From positions 254,858,977 to 254,922,976 of the forward strand of contig NC_066580.1 in the NCBI RefSeq assembly GCF_024323335.1: a stretch of DNA of 64,000 nt, in the 5' to 3' direction. This DNA is from Lathyrus oleraceus. Taxonomy: Eukaryota; Streptophyta; Magnoliopsida; Fabales; Fabaceae. The notes beneath the pieces were generated by a model. It did not search any database. It was not told the DNA's origin and saw only the letters and a list, made by a program, of their open reading frames with translations. The translations under genes were made by a program, and so were the position numbers. Numbering within the stretch: the stretch's first letter is position 1; every line of letters starts with the position of its first letter. This document shows, piece by piece, positions 22,971-35,190 of this stretch.

Positions 22971-24382
22971 CACTTCCAATTCGTGTGCAATTAATGGTGA
23001 AGAAATTACATGGAAGCATGCAAAAGGAATTAATCACTTGAGTGCATAAGTTGCCAAAATAAACCAAACAAAGGAGTCATGTGCAAGTTCCTCAATTCTT
23101 GTCCAAATGGAGTGATATTGGATGCTTTGGAAATGTGACATCAATGGGAACAACTTTGATGTTGAATACTTTTTCATTTGGAACTTGGATCATGATGAAT
23201 TTTAATGTGGAAGTTGGAGAAATCAAACATGGTTGAAAATTTTCTAAGTACAAAGTCAAATGACCATTTCTTCCATCTTGAATAACTTTTGCTATGAGCT
23301 TCAAATGAAAATGGTTTCTTCACCAAAGTTGTATCTCTTTCATTCCTCTTTAATTAGGTAACAAACTTGACACCATTTGGATTTGGAATGAGGGAGTTAT
23401 GGATTTTAGAAGTTGAGGAAAATTGCTTGTTCAATGGTAATGACACAAAATTACCTATAATGTTTCCTCTTGGCACATGCCCTTGAAAGTAGACTTTGAC
23501 ATTTGTAAAAGAATAAAAGTTGGAGATGACATATTGAAATTTACCATGAAACTTTGATGTCTTTCTTATGATAAAAATTGAGCAAGTTATGGTCCTCGGA
23601 AGTTGACCTCCTAACTAGGGCACAATCAAAATGACCTATAATCTTTCACCGTAAAAAATGACTTTCCAAGCAAAATTAGCTCTTGATGTCAACATGAAAG
23701 TTGTTTGGAATTTTATAAATAGTAAATCTGCGCTTGGAATAATTTTCATATGACAAAAATTGTAGGAGATAGGGTCTTGGGAACCCTAGTTTTGATTAAT
23801 TGACTTTCTCTGGTCAACTTCTTTGAACCAACTTGCAAACTTGAAGTTCCTTTGATCTTTGGGACTCATGGAGGATCATATATGCTTGAGATTATGTATA
23901 AGGAAGTATCCCTTGATATATTTGACCAATTGGTGAAGAAACTTGCTAAGGAAGTCACACAAGATACCCAGATGAATTAGGGCTTCCTAGGCAAACAAGC
24001 TTCAAACTCTTGATGAATTCTTGATAAAATTGACATATGAAGAGCATGAGGACCCATATATAATGTTTAGAAAAAATGTGGACCTTTGCTTGCTTGATCT
24101 CTTTCATTGAGGGTCTCAATCCCTAGGTATGAGCTTGATAGGGCACAAATGGACACACATACTACCTACAAAAGAAACAAAGCTACACATAGACATATTT
24201 TTTGGTATTTTGGTTAGTAAACAAAAGAAAATAAAGTATGATACAATAAATTGTGCCTGGTGATCTCTCCCAATGCCAACCCAATGAATAAGAGGTAAAG
24301 AGGATGCCAAGATGTGATCCCAAAGCCAATGCAAATGATGAGATAACATGCGGGATTTTAGGGTCAAAATTTGGGTCTTACA
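22971..24382 (-). mobile_element. Element B 3' LTR, outer (U3) part
   Basis: In sense it starts TGTAAGACCCAAATTTTGAC at 24382 and runs down to 22971, where A interrupts it. It matches the first 1.4 kb of LTR C (25977 onward) inverted. The PPT is next to it at 24383, so this is the 3' LTR. Confidence 0.85.
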
Positions 24383-24398
24383 GCTGCCCCTATTTAAG
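24383..24398 (-). promoter_or_regulatory. Polypurine tract of B
   Basis: Sense CTTAAATAGGGGCAGC immediately before TGTAAGACC. Confidence 0.75.
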
Positions 24399-25971
24399 GA
24401 TATTCTAACTGAGGATGTGAAGGTTAAAATCTTCATATCAACTCAGTATAATGGACTTAAATAACAACACCTAGAAATAAATTTTGGTCCCTAAGAGACC
24501 TCATGATGCATATGATATGAATGCAAAATAATCTTTATGGGAAATATGTTGCGACAAAGAAAAAGAATCCGGGAGAGATTGAAATTCCATATGAGCATAA
24601 TGCATTCCATAAGGAAAACTCATTGGGGATATAGGCTATGCGTAGGCCAGGCTACAACTTGAAATCTGCTGGAGATACGGGGGGATTTCCATGAAAATAA
24701 ATCAATGGAAAGACTCGGCTGTAGGGGAAAGAAAAATCTGCATGTATCAGAATAACACTAATACAGCAAAAAACACTCGCTGGGGAAATGCGTAAATCAT
24801 AAAAAGTATGAAATACTTAAATACAAAAGGGGATTCCATTTCTCAAAGAAATACGAAACCAAACTCTACTAGGGAAGAAAAACTTCAACACAGGAGTAAA
24901 AGAGATATATTATCTACTACCGGTTACTGGGTAAGAAGATAATACACTCGAATAGAGGGATATCCGTTACCGGTTAGGGTAAACATATCAAGGATGACTC
25001 ACTGAGAAAGATGAGGCATATTCATTACTGGTTACTAGGTAAGAATGACCTACCGGGGAAAATATATTAAATAGGATTTACAACTACCTGTTACTGGGCA
25101 AAAGACCAAAGAGAGAGTATCCGTCACTAATTAAAGTGAACATATCAAGGATAAACTCAAAGGGAAGAATATCCATCATCGGTTAAGATGAACATACCAA
25201 GGATAAACTGTTGAGAAAAATAGGGTTTACAACTATCGGTGGGGATAGAAGACCAAAGAGAGAGAAAATTCGTCACCGGTTAAAGTGAACATATCAAGGA
25301 TGAACTCTGAGAGGAGAATAGGATTTATATCTACCATTTACTTGGAAGAATACTGCAAATAGGAATTGCAACTATCGGTTACTAGGCAGAAGACCGAAGA
25401 AAGCGAAAGTTCGTCACCGTTTAAAGTGAACATATCAAGGATTAACTCTTCTGGGGAAAGTAGGAATTATAACTACCTTTTTATTGGGTAAAATACCACA
25501 AATAGGAATTACAACTACCGGTTACTGGGTAGAAGACCGAAGAAAGAGAAAGTCCATCATTGTTTAAAGTGAACATATCAAGGATGAACTCTTATGGGGT
25601 AAGTAGGAATTACAACTACCATTTTACTGGGTAGAATACCAACAGGAAGAATATTCGTCATCGGTTAAGATGAACATATAAAGGATAAGCTTACTGGGGA
25701 AACAAAAAATGAATCCACTGGAAAAAGAATCAAAGAAGTAAATTACCTTTTATCGGTTATTGGGTAAATTAACACATGTAAAGTACTCAACATCAAGAAG
25801 GATATTACCAGTTACTGGGTAATAATCTCTCACGGACCAAAAGATCTATCTAGGTAAGAACTAGAAAGAAACGGTTAAACAAGACTCAACCTAATGAGGA
25901 TATAACTCAAGGGGGTGTTTCCATCCAGATAATAAACTGGGGAGGAAACTATAATAATCATCATCCACGAG
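24383..25971 (-). other. 3' UTR of B, distal part
   Basis: Non-coding and homologous to the A 3' UTR, with constant-loop hairpins at 24918-24933, 25025-25042, 25515-25532, 25749-25768 and 25803-25824, plus repeats of GTGAACATATCAAGGAT. Interrupted by solo LTR C. Confidence 0.75.
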
Positions 25972-25976
25972 GTAAT
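25972..25976. repeat. TSD GTAAT, left of solo LTR C
   Basis: Identical GTAAT at 30611-30615. Confidence 0.88.
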
Positions 25977-27495
25977 TGTAAGACCCCAATTTTGACCCTA
26001 AGATCCCTCATATAATTCCATCACAAGCATTAGCATTTGGATCATACTTTGGCATCCTCCTTACCCCTCTTTCATTGGGTTTGTTTTGGGAGGGATCACC
26101 AAGTACTTTGTGATTATATCATACTTGTATTTTATCATTTCACTAACCAAAATACCAAAAATATGTCTTGGCATTTGTCTAACTCTTTTGTAGGTAGGGC
26201 ATGATTTGCATTGATTCATCAAGTTCACGTCTAGGGTTTGAGACCCTCATGAACAAAGAGCACAACCAAGAATTAATCCAATAATTATTATGAACATCAT
26301 ATATGAGTCCCAATGATCTCTACAAGTCATATTGATCAAGTTTTCTTCAAGAGTTTGAGGGCGATTTGCCTTGGAAACCCTAGTTTGACTGGGTATTTTG
26401 AGTAACTTCTCCAACAAGCTATCTCACCAATTGATCAAATTTCTCAAAGTACACTTTAAAATTCATCATATTATGCATATATTATTTACCATGAGCCAAT
26501 AAAGTCAAGAGAATTGGAAGTTAGCAAGTTGGTTGATGGTGGTTGGCCAGATGGATTCATTTGATCAAAGCTGGGTCTCCATAGACCCTATCTCCTATAC
26601 TTTTCACCATATGAAAATTATTCCAAGAGAAAACTTACTCTACATTACATTCCAAACAACTTTCATGTTGAGACCTAGAGCTAGTTTTTCTTGGAAAATA
26701 CTTTTCCATGTTGAAACATTATAGGTCATTTTGTCTAAACCCTAATTTGAAAGTCAATGTCCCAAGGCCATAACTTGCTCAATTTTTATGAGATGAAAGA
26801 TTTCAAAGTTTCAAAATAACATTCAATGTGTATAATTTAACTTTGATGTTTGGAGTGGGAGCTAATTCAACTTTTTTGAGCATGTGATATGAGGTTACAT
26901 TGTAGGTCACTTTTGACCTATACCATTGATCAAGTGATTTTTCCAAACTTCAAAAATGCATAACTCTGTCATTATAAATCCAAATGACATTAAATTTGTG
27001 ACCATTTTTAAGGTCTTTGAGATAGCTACAACTTTGATGAAGACACTTTTCTCATTTGAAGCTCATATAAAAAGTTAAGCAAGGTGGAATATTGAGACAT
27101 ATGGCTTGACACTTAGAAAAATTTTGATATGTCAAAAATTTCCAAACTTCCACATCAAATTTCTCCAAGTTCCAAGCTCCAAATGAAAAAGTGTTGAACA
27201 TGAAAGTTGTTCCTCTTGATCTCACCTTTCCACAGAGCTCAAATTCATTCATTTTGGACAAGAAATGCATAGGTTGCGCATGACATGAACATGGTGACAT
27301 CACTTGGCAAGGATCAAACTTCAAATTCAAATGCACACTTGCCTTGGAATCCAAGCTCAATTCAGACTATCTAACATTCATTTGTGGACTTATTGCAATG
27401 ATCTCATTGGCCTGTACACGCCCATGCACCAATGTATCACAATTTTGCCAAAATTGGAAAGTGATTTCAAGTGTGCAAATATCAATCATTTCAGC

Positions 27496-27503
27496 TATAA
27501 ATA
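27496..27503 (+). promoter_or_regulatory. TATA box in LTR C
   Basis: TATAAATA; the inverted equivalent in B's LTR is near 1397-1405. Confidence 0.55.
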
Positions 27504-30215
27504 GATCTCCAATTGCTCAGAATTTCACACACATTCGCGCCAGCTTTGATCCCCCATCTCAAACCCTCACTTTGCAAAGGATAAACCTGAGAAATTCTTT
27601 TGAATTTGAGGTTGAATTTCCACTGTTTGGAAATTCAAATCTGCAGGAATCCACAGCCTTGTAAGCATCCAATCCTTCTTCTGCAAGCAAGTGGAGTGAG
27701 ACCAAGCACAAGCAAGATCAAGATCAGTTGAATCCAGACCTCCATTGAAGGTATTTTCCAGAAATTTTGAACTCTTCGATTCTCTCAAATTCTTGCTCAA
27801 TTCTATTAATTCTTTGGTTGTCTAAAGTCCTACCAATGTAGGCAAGAAGATTGAGTTGCTTTGAGGCCAAATCGAAGCAACTTAGTTCATGTACCTCAAA
27901 TTTCAACTCCATGTATCTCTCAATATACTTGGAGTTAGAGTGAATTGAGGCCAGATTCGAGCTCAGTGCTATTTTTACTTTAAAATCATGTCCTTGTTTT
28001 TAATTTTGGTGATGGTTGATGGTGGACCAGTCCGGTGAGGTCCACCGGAGAAGAAGACCGAAGCTACAGCTCCGGCCATACGCTGGCATGTCTCACAGCC
28101 ACAAGATCCATGTAATTTGTTTTAATCTGGAGCATGCATTTGAATTACCAATGTTGCCATGCGCTGACTAGTCACCAGTGTGTATAGCGCGTTCCCGGCC
28201 ACTTGAATAATTCATATTAAATTCAATATTGATCCAAAAAATATGGGACTTTCACCAAAAATTTTCAAAATTTTTTCTCTTTCATATTCTGAATTAAAAT
28301 TATTTTTTGGATCATTATTAATATTTTTCATGAATGAATTGATTTTGCATTTGTTTTTAATTGTTTAAAAATATTTTTAAATGTCCAAAAATTATGAAAT
28401 TTTTTCTCCAAGGTCCTTTGACCTTGTTTGACCTATGATAAATCTCATGGCCATTTCTTTGGTGTTTTGATGAGATTTTAGGAATTGGACAAACCATATT
28501 TAATTTAAATGCACTATTTTAGTATTTTTAATTTGAATAAATGCCAAATAAATTTGTTGACCAATTGTGAGGACTTTCTTTATGTTTGACTCTTGTTGTT
28601 GGGCCTTGGTCAAGGTTGATTTGACTTTGTCAAATTAATATCATTGGATTTAGGGGATTGATGGAATGTACATTCCATCTCCCAAAATGAATGTATGATA
28701 TTAATTTGGTAAAATTCCTCCTTTGACCAATTTGTGATTTCATTCATCCCCCTCCCACTTCATCTTATTCCCTTTCTTCATTCATTCATTCCATTTGGCC
28801 TATGACATCTCAAAGTCCTAATGCTAGTTAATTGAAAAATTGACATGAGTATGAATGAGATTAGGCCACACCTTTTGTATATTCTTTTTGTGTGTGGTAT
28901 GTTTCATGAGCATAGTCCATTATACTATGTCTCTAACATGCATTAACACCAAAATTCTATTGCCCGACCTCAAATAGTTATGACTTCTACATAAGTCCAA
29001 TTACGATTGCTTAACATAGCGCTAAATTTGTGACATAAAAGGCATAAGCATTCTAGTTAGTGAGATTGTAAGTCTCCCCTCTTTCATGGTATTGTGTGAA
29101 AACTTGGCCTTCTTTCCTTCCTTTGGAAGATGTTTTGGCTCAAGGATTCATGCTTGTGATATGTGGGTTGAGTGTTCTCTAAAGAATGTCTTGAAATAAA
29201 AAGAAGAAACAAAACAATACTAACTTCTAACAAATTAATTACTAACTTTTAATTTCAAGCTTTTACTTTAATGCAATTTACTTTTAGTACTCTATTTCAT
29301 TTGCCATTGTTCATGTTATTCTAATTGTTTATGTTAATGCAATTTTCACTTTGTCCATTTGGACCATATTGTGTGATATATTTTGTTTGTGTATACTTCA
29401 ATTTTTTGTGTGGTCTTTGACCATTAATGTACATAATAATAACAAAAACCCTAAAAAACTTTTGAGGGGACTGTTGGCTTGATCTTGGGCAAATGGACTT
29501 AGAATCTAGGCAACCTTCCTATGCTAATGGACTTGGCCAATGCCAACTTGTTGAATAACCAAGTGCTATCAAATTTGAAATTCATCTGATGCATCTTTGA
29601 AGACACCTCTAAGTTCATCTGCAACATGATCATTGTGAAGCTGTTATTTTGAACCTGTGACTTGTGGAATTCATCTGTTACATGGGTTATTTTGAAGAAG
29701 ATCATGGAATGGATAAGCTAGGATATGGCCATCTTTATTTGATGCATTTCTCTTCAAGATAATATAATTGTGCATTTGTGTGTTGCTTGATTCTAAAAGT
29801 CCAAGGGAATTATGGGTTTCTATTGACATCCTTGTCTATTGGATTGCTACCCACTTGGTCAGATCTTTTCAACTCTAAACTTTTAATTTTGGGCATATGA
29901 TAGTCTCTTCATCTTCTCCCCATTTCTTTAATTTCAAAATCTCTCCCTCCTTTTTTTTTCAAAATCTTCTTTGTGTGAACTACTTTTGTTCTAAAACTTT
30001 GACCACTTTTGCAAAATGATAGAAACTTTGGCCTTATGCCATTGCATTTTCAAACTTCTTTTCTTAAATCAAACTTGTAAATAAACTTAACTATACTTGA
30101 CTTAAACTTTCAAAAAGCCCAAAAAGAACTAACTCATTCAAACCATTTGAGGCCTTTGTGCCTTTCAAACTTAAATTTTGTTAAAATCAATGCACCCATT
30201 TTGAAATTTGTATCA

Positions 30216-30261
30216 CGAACTACGAGGTTTTGATCCCATATTTTTATGTTGGTACGTAGGC
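30216..30261 (+). other. Conserved LTR hairpin module (C)
   Basis: CTACG (30220-30224) pairs with CGTAG (30255-30259); an inner CATA/TATG stem (30237-30248) is framed by CC/GG. Sense orientation is the same as in A, D and S. Confidence 0.6.
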
Positions 30262-30615
30262 ACAAGACCAAAGGTCTTGTCAAACACAAAAATATAATTA
30301 ATGAATTCTTTTCTCATCCCCCCATTCCATTTGTTTGTAAACATCACTTTGTACAAAATACATATGCACACAAAAGGGCTCCCTAGGAGTACCTAGGACA
30401 GTTTGGGTGCTAACACCTTCCCTCTGTGTAACCAACCCCCTTACCTGTGATCTCTGACTTTTTATTAGTTTTGATTTGAAAACTTCTTACTATTGGGTTT
30501 TGTTTGTACTTTTTCCCTTTTCCCTTGGAAACAATAAAAGCGCGGTGGCGACTCTTATTATTTGATCTCTAGCTTATCCATAGCTTGATGATCATGAATT
30601 TCCCGCTACAGTAAT

Positions 30616-32298
30616 AACTCGGTGGAGAAAGGAGAAAAGATAAACTTTTTTTTTGCTTAAAGTGGTTGACACTCTATGATCGAAGGAGGACAGACACACC
30701 AAATCTGCATGGGGAAATAATATCGCCAAAGCAAGGGATTATAAGAAAGGTCAATGTGATAAAATGCATAATGAAATATCTGATATTGTGTTTTATGCAT
30801 GTGTATGCATGAGTATGTATATGATTATGCCGACCAACGAGTACAAAGGATACAAATAACACAAATTTAAATCATCACAACTAGACGTTCGGCTAATCCT
30901 TAACAAAATGGAGCACCAACTGGAGAACCTACTAGGGATGAAAATAAATTATTAAGGATATAAAATCCTACCTGAAAGATGAATTTAACTCTGTTTGGGG
31001 AAGGACATGTAGAATCATGCATCCAACCTAAAATGATAAGGATAAAGATGGATCTACCAAGGATCCTAACAAACCAATGTTGTGGGGAATTTTAAGTCAA
31101 CACCATATCAAATGGGAGACAATCTTGTCGGAGACATCACCAATATTGCTCAGAACCAAGCACTACTGGGGGAAGAGCTTCTATCAGAAGATGGAAGTCC
31201 GTCGGGGTCTTAAGTCACAATCAAGAGATAAAACTATGAGTGAGAATAAATAGACGCTCTACTGGGGATTCCATCAAAACATCTTTGTAGAGATTCACTG
31301 GGGATACAATGATCTTCCAGGATAAATCAAGGACCACAAAAATTTCTTCAACAATCATCATATTCTTCTTGGAGATTGATAAATAAACCAATTCCAAGGT
31401 ACCAAAGTAACATCTGGATCTGCAGACTCACGCAGGGGAGAAACTATCATGGCTATGCAACACAAGTAAATGTGTTGGGGGATCTGGAGACCAAATAAAG
31501 GTTTTGAGATAATCCAGAGTTCATTCATCAAGTCACAAATTAGGGAATGCAAAAATATGAATGTCTCGGCGGGGGTTGAATGAATTGTAAAGGGAACAAA
31601 TCATCAACGCAGTTGGGGATGAGACCCACCAACTGTTAGGGAGGATAAAATCACCAAACAAATGTTAGGGGAAGACCAACAAATGCTTCACACATTAAGA
31701 CTTACCGTCTTTGAGCTTGCTGTTGACATTCCTTTTTGAAATCAATTATTCTTAAAGCAAATGCCTTATTATGTTAAGAAAAATGATTATTCATTGATTT
31801 ATTTATTTCAAAATTATCATCATAAAATTCAATTCTTAAAAACGAAAACAAATAAGAATACGAAAACAATTGGATAAAAGCTCAACTTTATTTAATAAAA
31901 TGGTAGTCCGCAAATGGAGAGACTCCGTGGATCTTTCCAAAGTTTGAAAATGGTAATTTACATGGAAAAAGGCTACATTGGTTACAATGATCACTACTCT
32001 CCCTACCAACTTTAAAATCCATTGTGCTTGTCTTCGGTTGAGAATGATGAATCACAATCAAATGACTGCTCAAAACTGCTTCAATGATCAAGACCGTCCG
32101 GATGCAGTTACTTGACATAATCCCTAATTTTTTCCTAGATTTCCCCAAGGTGGGGTACTCAATCTACCGGGATAAAATTTTCTGTTTTATGTCTCTAACT
32201 TTTGTCTGGATCGTCCTTTATAGTTTTCAATCCACTGAGACGCTCATTTTTGCCTAAGCCGCCCTTTCGGTTTTTCAACTTAGTGAGTTATTCTTTTT
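30616..32298 (-). other. 3' UTR of B, proximal part
   Basis: Non-coding, rich in CTGGGGA motifs to about 31650. From about 31885 it is homologous to A 12530-12900, ending with the pyrimidine block (32130-32298) that abuts the integrase stop. Confidence 0.7.
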
Positions 32299-33275
32299 TT
32301 AGACGAAGTATTTCTTGATTGCATCGGCATTCACAGGACGCGTGAACTCTTCACCATCCATAGTTGTAAAAATCAAAGCACCGCCTAAAAAGGATCTCTT
32401 AAAAACATACGGGCCTTCGTAATTAGGAGTCCATTTTCCCCTAGCATCAGGTTTGAAAGATAGAATCTTCTTGAGCACGAGGTCAGCTTCTCGGAACACA
32501 CGAGGCATGACCTTCTTATCAAAAGCTTTCATCATTCTCTGTTGATATAACTGACCATAACATATGGCAGTCAATCTCTTCTCTTCAATCCAATTCAACT
32601 GGTCATATCTGGTCTGACATCGTTCAGCTTCAGTCAACTTGGCTTCCATCAAAACAAGAAATGATGGGATCTCAACCTCTACGGGGAGCACAACTTCGAT
32701 GTGATAAATAAGAGAAAAAGGGGTTGCCCATGTTGAAGTGTGGATGGATGTACGATACCCATGCAAAGCAAACGGGAGCATCTCATGCCAATCTTTATAT
32801 GTCATAACCATCTTCTAGATGATCTTCTTAGTGTTCTTATTCGCAGCTTCAACAACCCCATTCATCTTATGTATGTAGGGAGAAGAATTATGATGTGCAA
32901 TCTTGAAGTCTTTGCAAAGATCTTCCACCATATTGTTGTTCAAGTTCTATCCATTATCAATAATGATCTTACTTGGCACACCATAACGACATATAATCTG
33001 ATTCTTGATAAACCTGACCACCACTTGCTTGGTCACATTTGCATATGATGCCGCTTCAACCCACTTTGTGTAGTAATCAATAGCCACCAGAATGAAATGA
33101 TGTCCTTTCAAAACTTTGGGATCAATCATGCCAATCATATCAATTCCCCACATGGATAAGGGCCATGGGGAAGAGATAACATTCAATAGTGTCGGAGGAA
33201 CATGAACCTTATCAGCATAAATTTGAAACTTGTGGCACTTCTTCACAAATTTGCAACACTGAGGACTTTTCCATC
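32299..33275 (-). pseudogene. Integrase of element B (decayed)
   Basis: Integrase joins the cDNA to the host chromosome. In sense: a CKFVKKCHKFQIYADK start from the end of the zinc-binding region, the core with WGIDMIG (first Asp), IIIDNG (second Asp) and GVVEAANKN (Glu), then the C-terminal part with KWTPNYEGPYVFK (GPY/F motif) and a final KKYFV at 32299. Two in-frame TAG codons interrupt the core, one just after IIIDNG (about 32946) and one in KKII-stop-KMV (about 32814), the latter in place of glutamine. The N-terminal HHCC domain is missing because of the deletion that joins RT to this gene near 33275. Non-functional. Confidence 0.85.
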
Positions 33276-33779
33276 CTTCTTAGGAACATGCACAATATTG
33301 GCCACCCACTACGGATATTCAGAGGTAACAAGAAAACCAACATCAATCTGCTTATGCACTTCCTCTTTAATCTTCACTGCCATATCAAGATGAGTTCTTC
33401 TCAACTTCTACTTGACCGGCGAGCATTCTGGCTTCAAAGGAAATCTATGCTCCACAATCTCAGAATCCAAACCAGGCATGTCTTGATAGGACCAAGAAAG
33501 CACATCATAATACTCTCGAATAAGATCAATCAACCCCTTCTTAGCCTCTGGACACAATTGAGATCCAATCTTGACTTCCTTCACATCATCATAGGAACCC
33601 AAGTTGACTAATTCAATTTGCTCTTCAAATGGATGAATGGCCTTTTCCTCGTGCTCAAGCAAACATGATAACTCATCAGAAACTTCTTTATCATCATTCT
33701 CTTCCTCAGCTTCAAACACAGGGAAATCAAAGCTTGGAGAGGGAGTAGGATCATTACATTCAATGGGTTTGAGAACCAA
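33276..33779 (-). pseudogene. Pro-RT linker and RT N-terminus of element B (truncated)
   Basis: It opens with the acidic linker, then LGSYDDVKEVKIGSQLCPEA, the DMPGLDSEIVEHRFPLKPE segment and, after a TAG replacing Gln (33408-33410), KLRRTHLDMAVKIKEEV and VPKKDGKV. The conserved RCVDYRDLN segment, the YxDD active site, the thumb and RNase H should follow but are absent: after KKDGKV the sequence jumps to integrase. Reverse transcription activity is impossible. Confidence 0.85.
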
Positions 33780-34033
33780 CCAGGATAATGATTTTATATT
33801 TTGATTTTAGAGAAGTGGAGTGCAAACACATATCATGCAGATGGAAAGATTATTATTTATTTATGGTTTTTTTATGATGACCACTTTCATAAAAGCAAAA
33901 AGTAAAAATAAACATCATAAACGTGGATGAATAAAATTTTATTTTATTGATGATAACAAGGAAATGTCCAACAATGTTTCACTTCTCCCTTAGGCATAGG
34001 AGAAGGATTTTCTTAAAAATAATAAAAAACAAA
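33780..34033 (-). other. Putative pol intron of element B
   Basis: A/T-rich, stop-filled sequence separating the protease ORF from the RT linker. A GAA-GTAATTT donor-like site lies at the end of the protease ORF. The expected acceptor next to GTTGGTTCTC reads CTG, so it may be mutated. Ogre elements are reported to carry a spliced intron in this region. The equivalent in D is 57990-58226. Confidence 0.5.
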
Positions 34034-34774
34034 TTACTTCAAATGATGCATAACAATAGGAACATCAACAGCAACCCAATTGTTACAAGTCTGGTTGTGC
34101 GTTACAAAGATGACGCAAGCCCTGTCTTCATCACTGTCTTCAATAATGGCACCTGGGTGTTGATCATCCTTGTGAATGAACCCTCCATTGCAAAAAAATT
34201 CTTGCATAGCCTTGACATTGGCGTTGAGTGTCCCTTGCTGAAATCCCAGCTCTTCTCTATTCTTGTTTTCAATGATTTCCACAACGCGACCCCGTATGTC
34301 GGTGCTACCAGCCTGAACAACCTCTTTGGCATCCTTCTTCAATTCATCAGCAATAGATAAAGCTTGGAACGACGTTCTAACCTCTTCCTCAACATCCACA
34401 TAAGTGAAGGATGACAAATGGCTTACCAACAATGACTTCTCTCCACCCACAACGACAAGCTTACCACTCTTCACAAATTTCAGCTTCTGGTGCAAAGTAG
34501 ACGTCATAGTGCCTTCTTCAAAGAAGCTGTAGGTTGAGTGAATATCCATTACTTGAAAATTAATTTGAAAATCACTCGGACCTATCTTAACCGGAAAGTA
34601 CACTTCTCCGATGACGGTTTTTCGAGAACCATCAAACACTTTAATAACTATGCCACTGTACCTTATCGGGGCGCCTTGATAAGAAAGTCTTGCTAGAGTT
34701 GACTTCGGAAATACATTCAATGATGAACCAGTGTCAATCAACACATTGGACAGAGCATCCTCCCTGCAATTCAT
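34034..34774 (-). pseudogene. Aspartic protease region of element B
   Basis: Protease would cut the Gag-Pol polyprotein. NVLIDTGSSLNVFP near the start holds the catalytic Asp-Thr-Gly; then come a flap-like region and a linker ending in VAVDVPIVMHHLK. The 246-codon frame starts with ATG at 34774, but that ATG follows an in-frame TGA where the conserved sequence continues upstream (LHI-stop-MNCRED), so the original polyprotein is broken. Called a pseudogene because its neighbours in the same polyprotein are disrupted; the catalytic triplet itself is intact. Confidence 0.8.
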
Positions 34775-35190
34775 TCAAATGTGAAGCGCCACATTGTGAT
34801 TTCTACCTTCCTCGGGAAGTTCTTCATCACAAAAGCTCAGATTGTTATAGGAAGTAATATTGGAAACAATGTGGTCAAACTGATCCACGGTAACTTCCTG
34901 TTCCACATAAGCTTATTTCAACACCCTTTCAAGGGGTCTTTGTGTGCCTTAGAATTCATTAATAATGACATCACGAAAATCATGGACGGTGTTTGAAGTA
35001 GTTGTTCCACAACATTGAATTCACTTTTCTTAATCAGGAACAAAACTTTATCATCATCATCATTAGTCTTTAACATGCTGAATTCACCAGACTGACACAT
35101 TGGAACACTAATCGGATCAACTGTAGGAATCTTTGCCTTCTTTCCCACAGACACATCTTCCATACCTTTAGGAAAAACTAGACTGAACAC
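34775..35190 (-). pseudogene. Pre-protease region of element B
   Basis: LIKKSEFNVVEQLLQTPS and LLMNSKAHKDPLKG are recognisable, with frame changes between here and the protease. This is the sequence that is missing from element A. Confidence 0.7.

Larger units (their letters stand above)
25977..30610 (+). mobile_element. Solo LTR C (Ogre-like, plus strand)
   Basis: A 4,634-bp LTR from TGTAAGACCCC to CCCGCTACA flanked by GTAAT, with no PBS or PPT. It belongs to the same family as B's own LTR but in the opposite orientation, so it is a later insertion into B that was reduced by LTR-LTR recombination. It has a TATAAATA box at 27496-27503, the hairpin module at 30216-30261, GGGTGCTAACACCTTCCC at 30405-30422 and a PBS-like TGGCGACTCT at 30546-30555. 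No coding sequence is supported. Confidence 0.9.

Noticed and set aside
22971..24382. Host gene or promoter sequence to the right of A
   Set aside because: It aligns inverted with the beginning of LTR C and ends at a PPT, so it is B's LTR.
33189..33611. 140-codon plus-strand ORF
   Set aside because: Shadow of the RT and integrase reading frames on the other strand.
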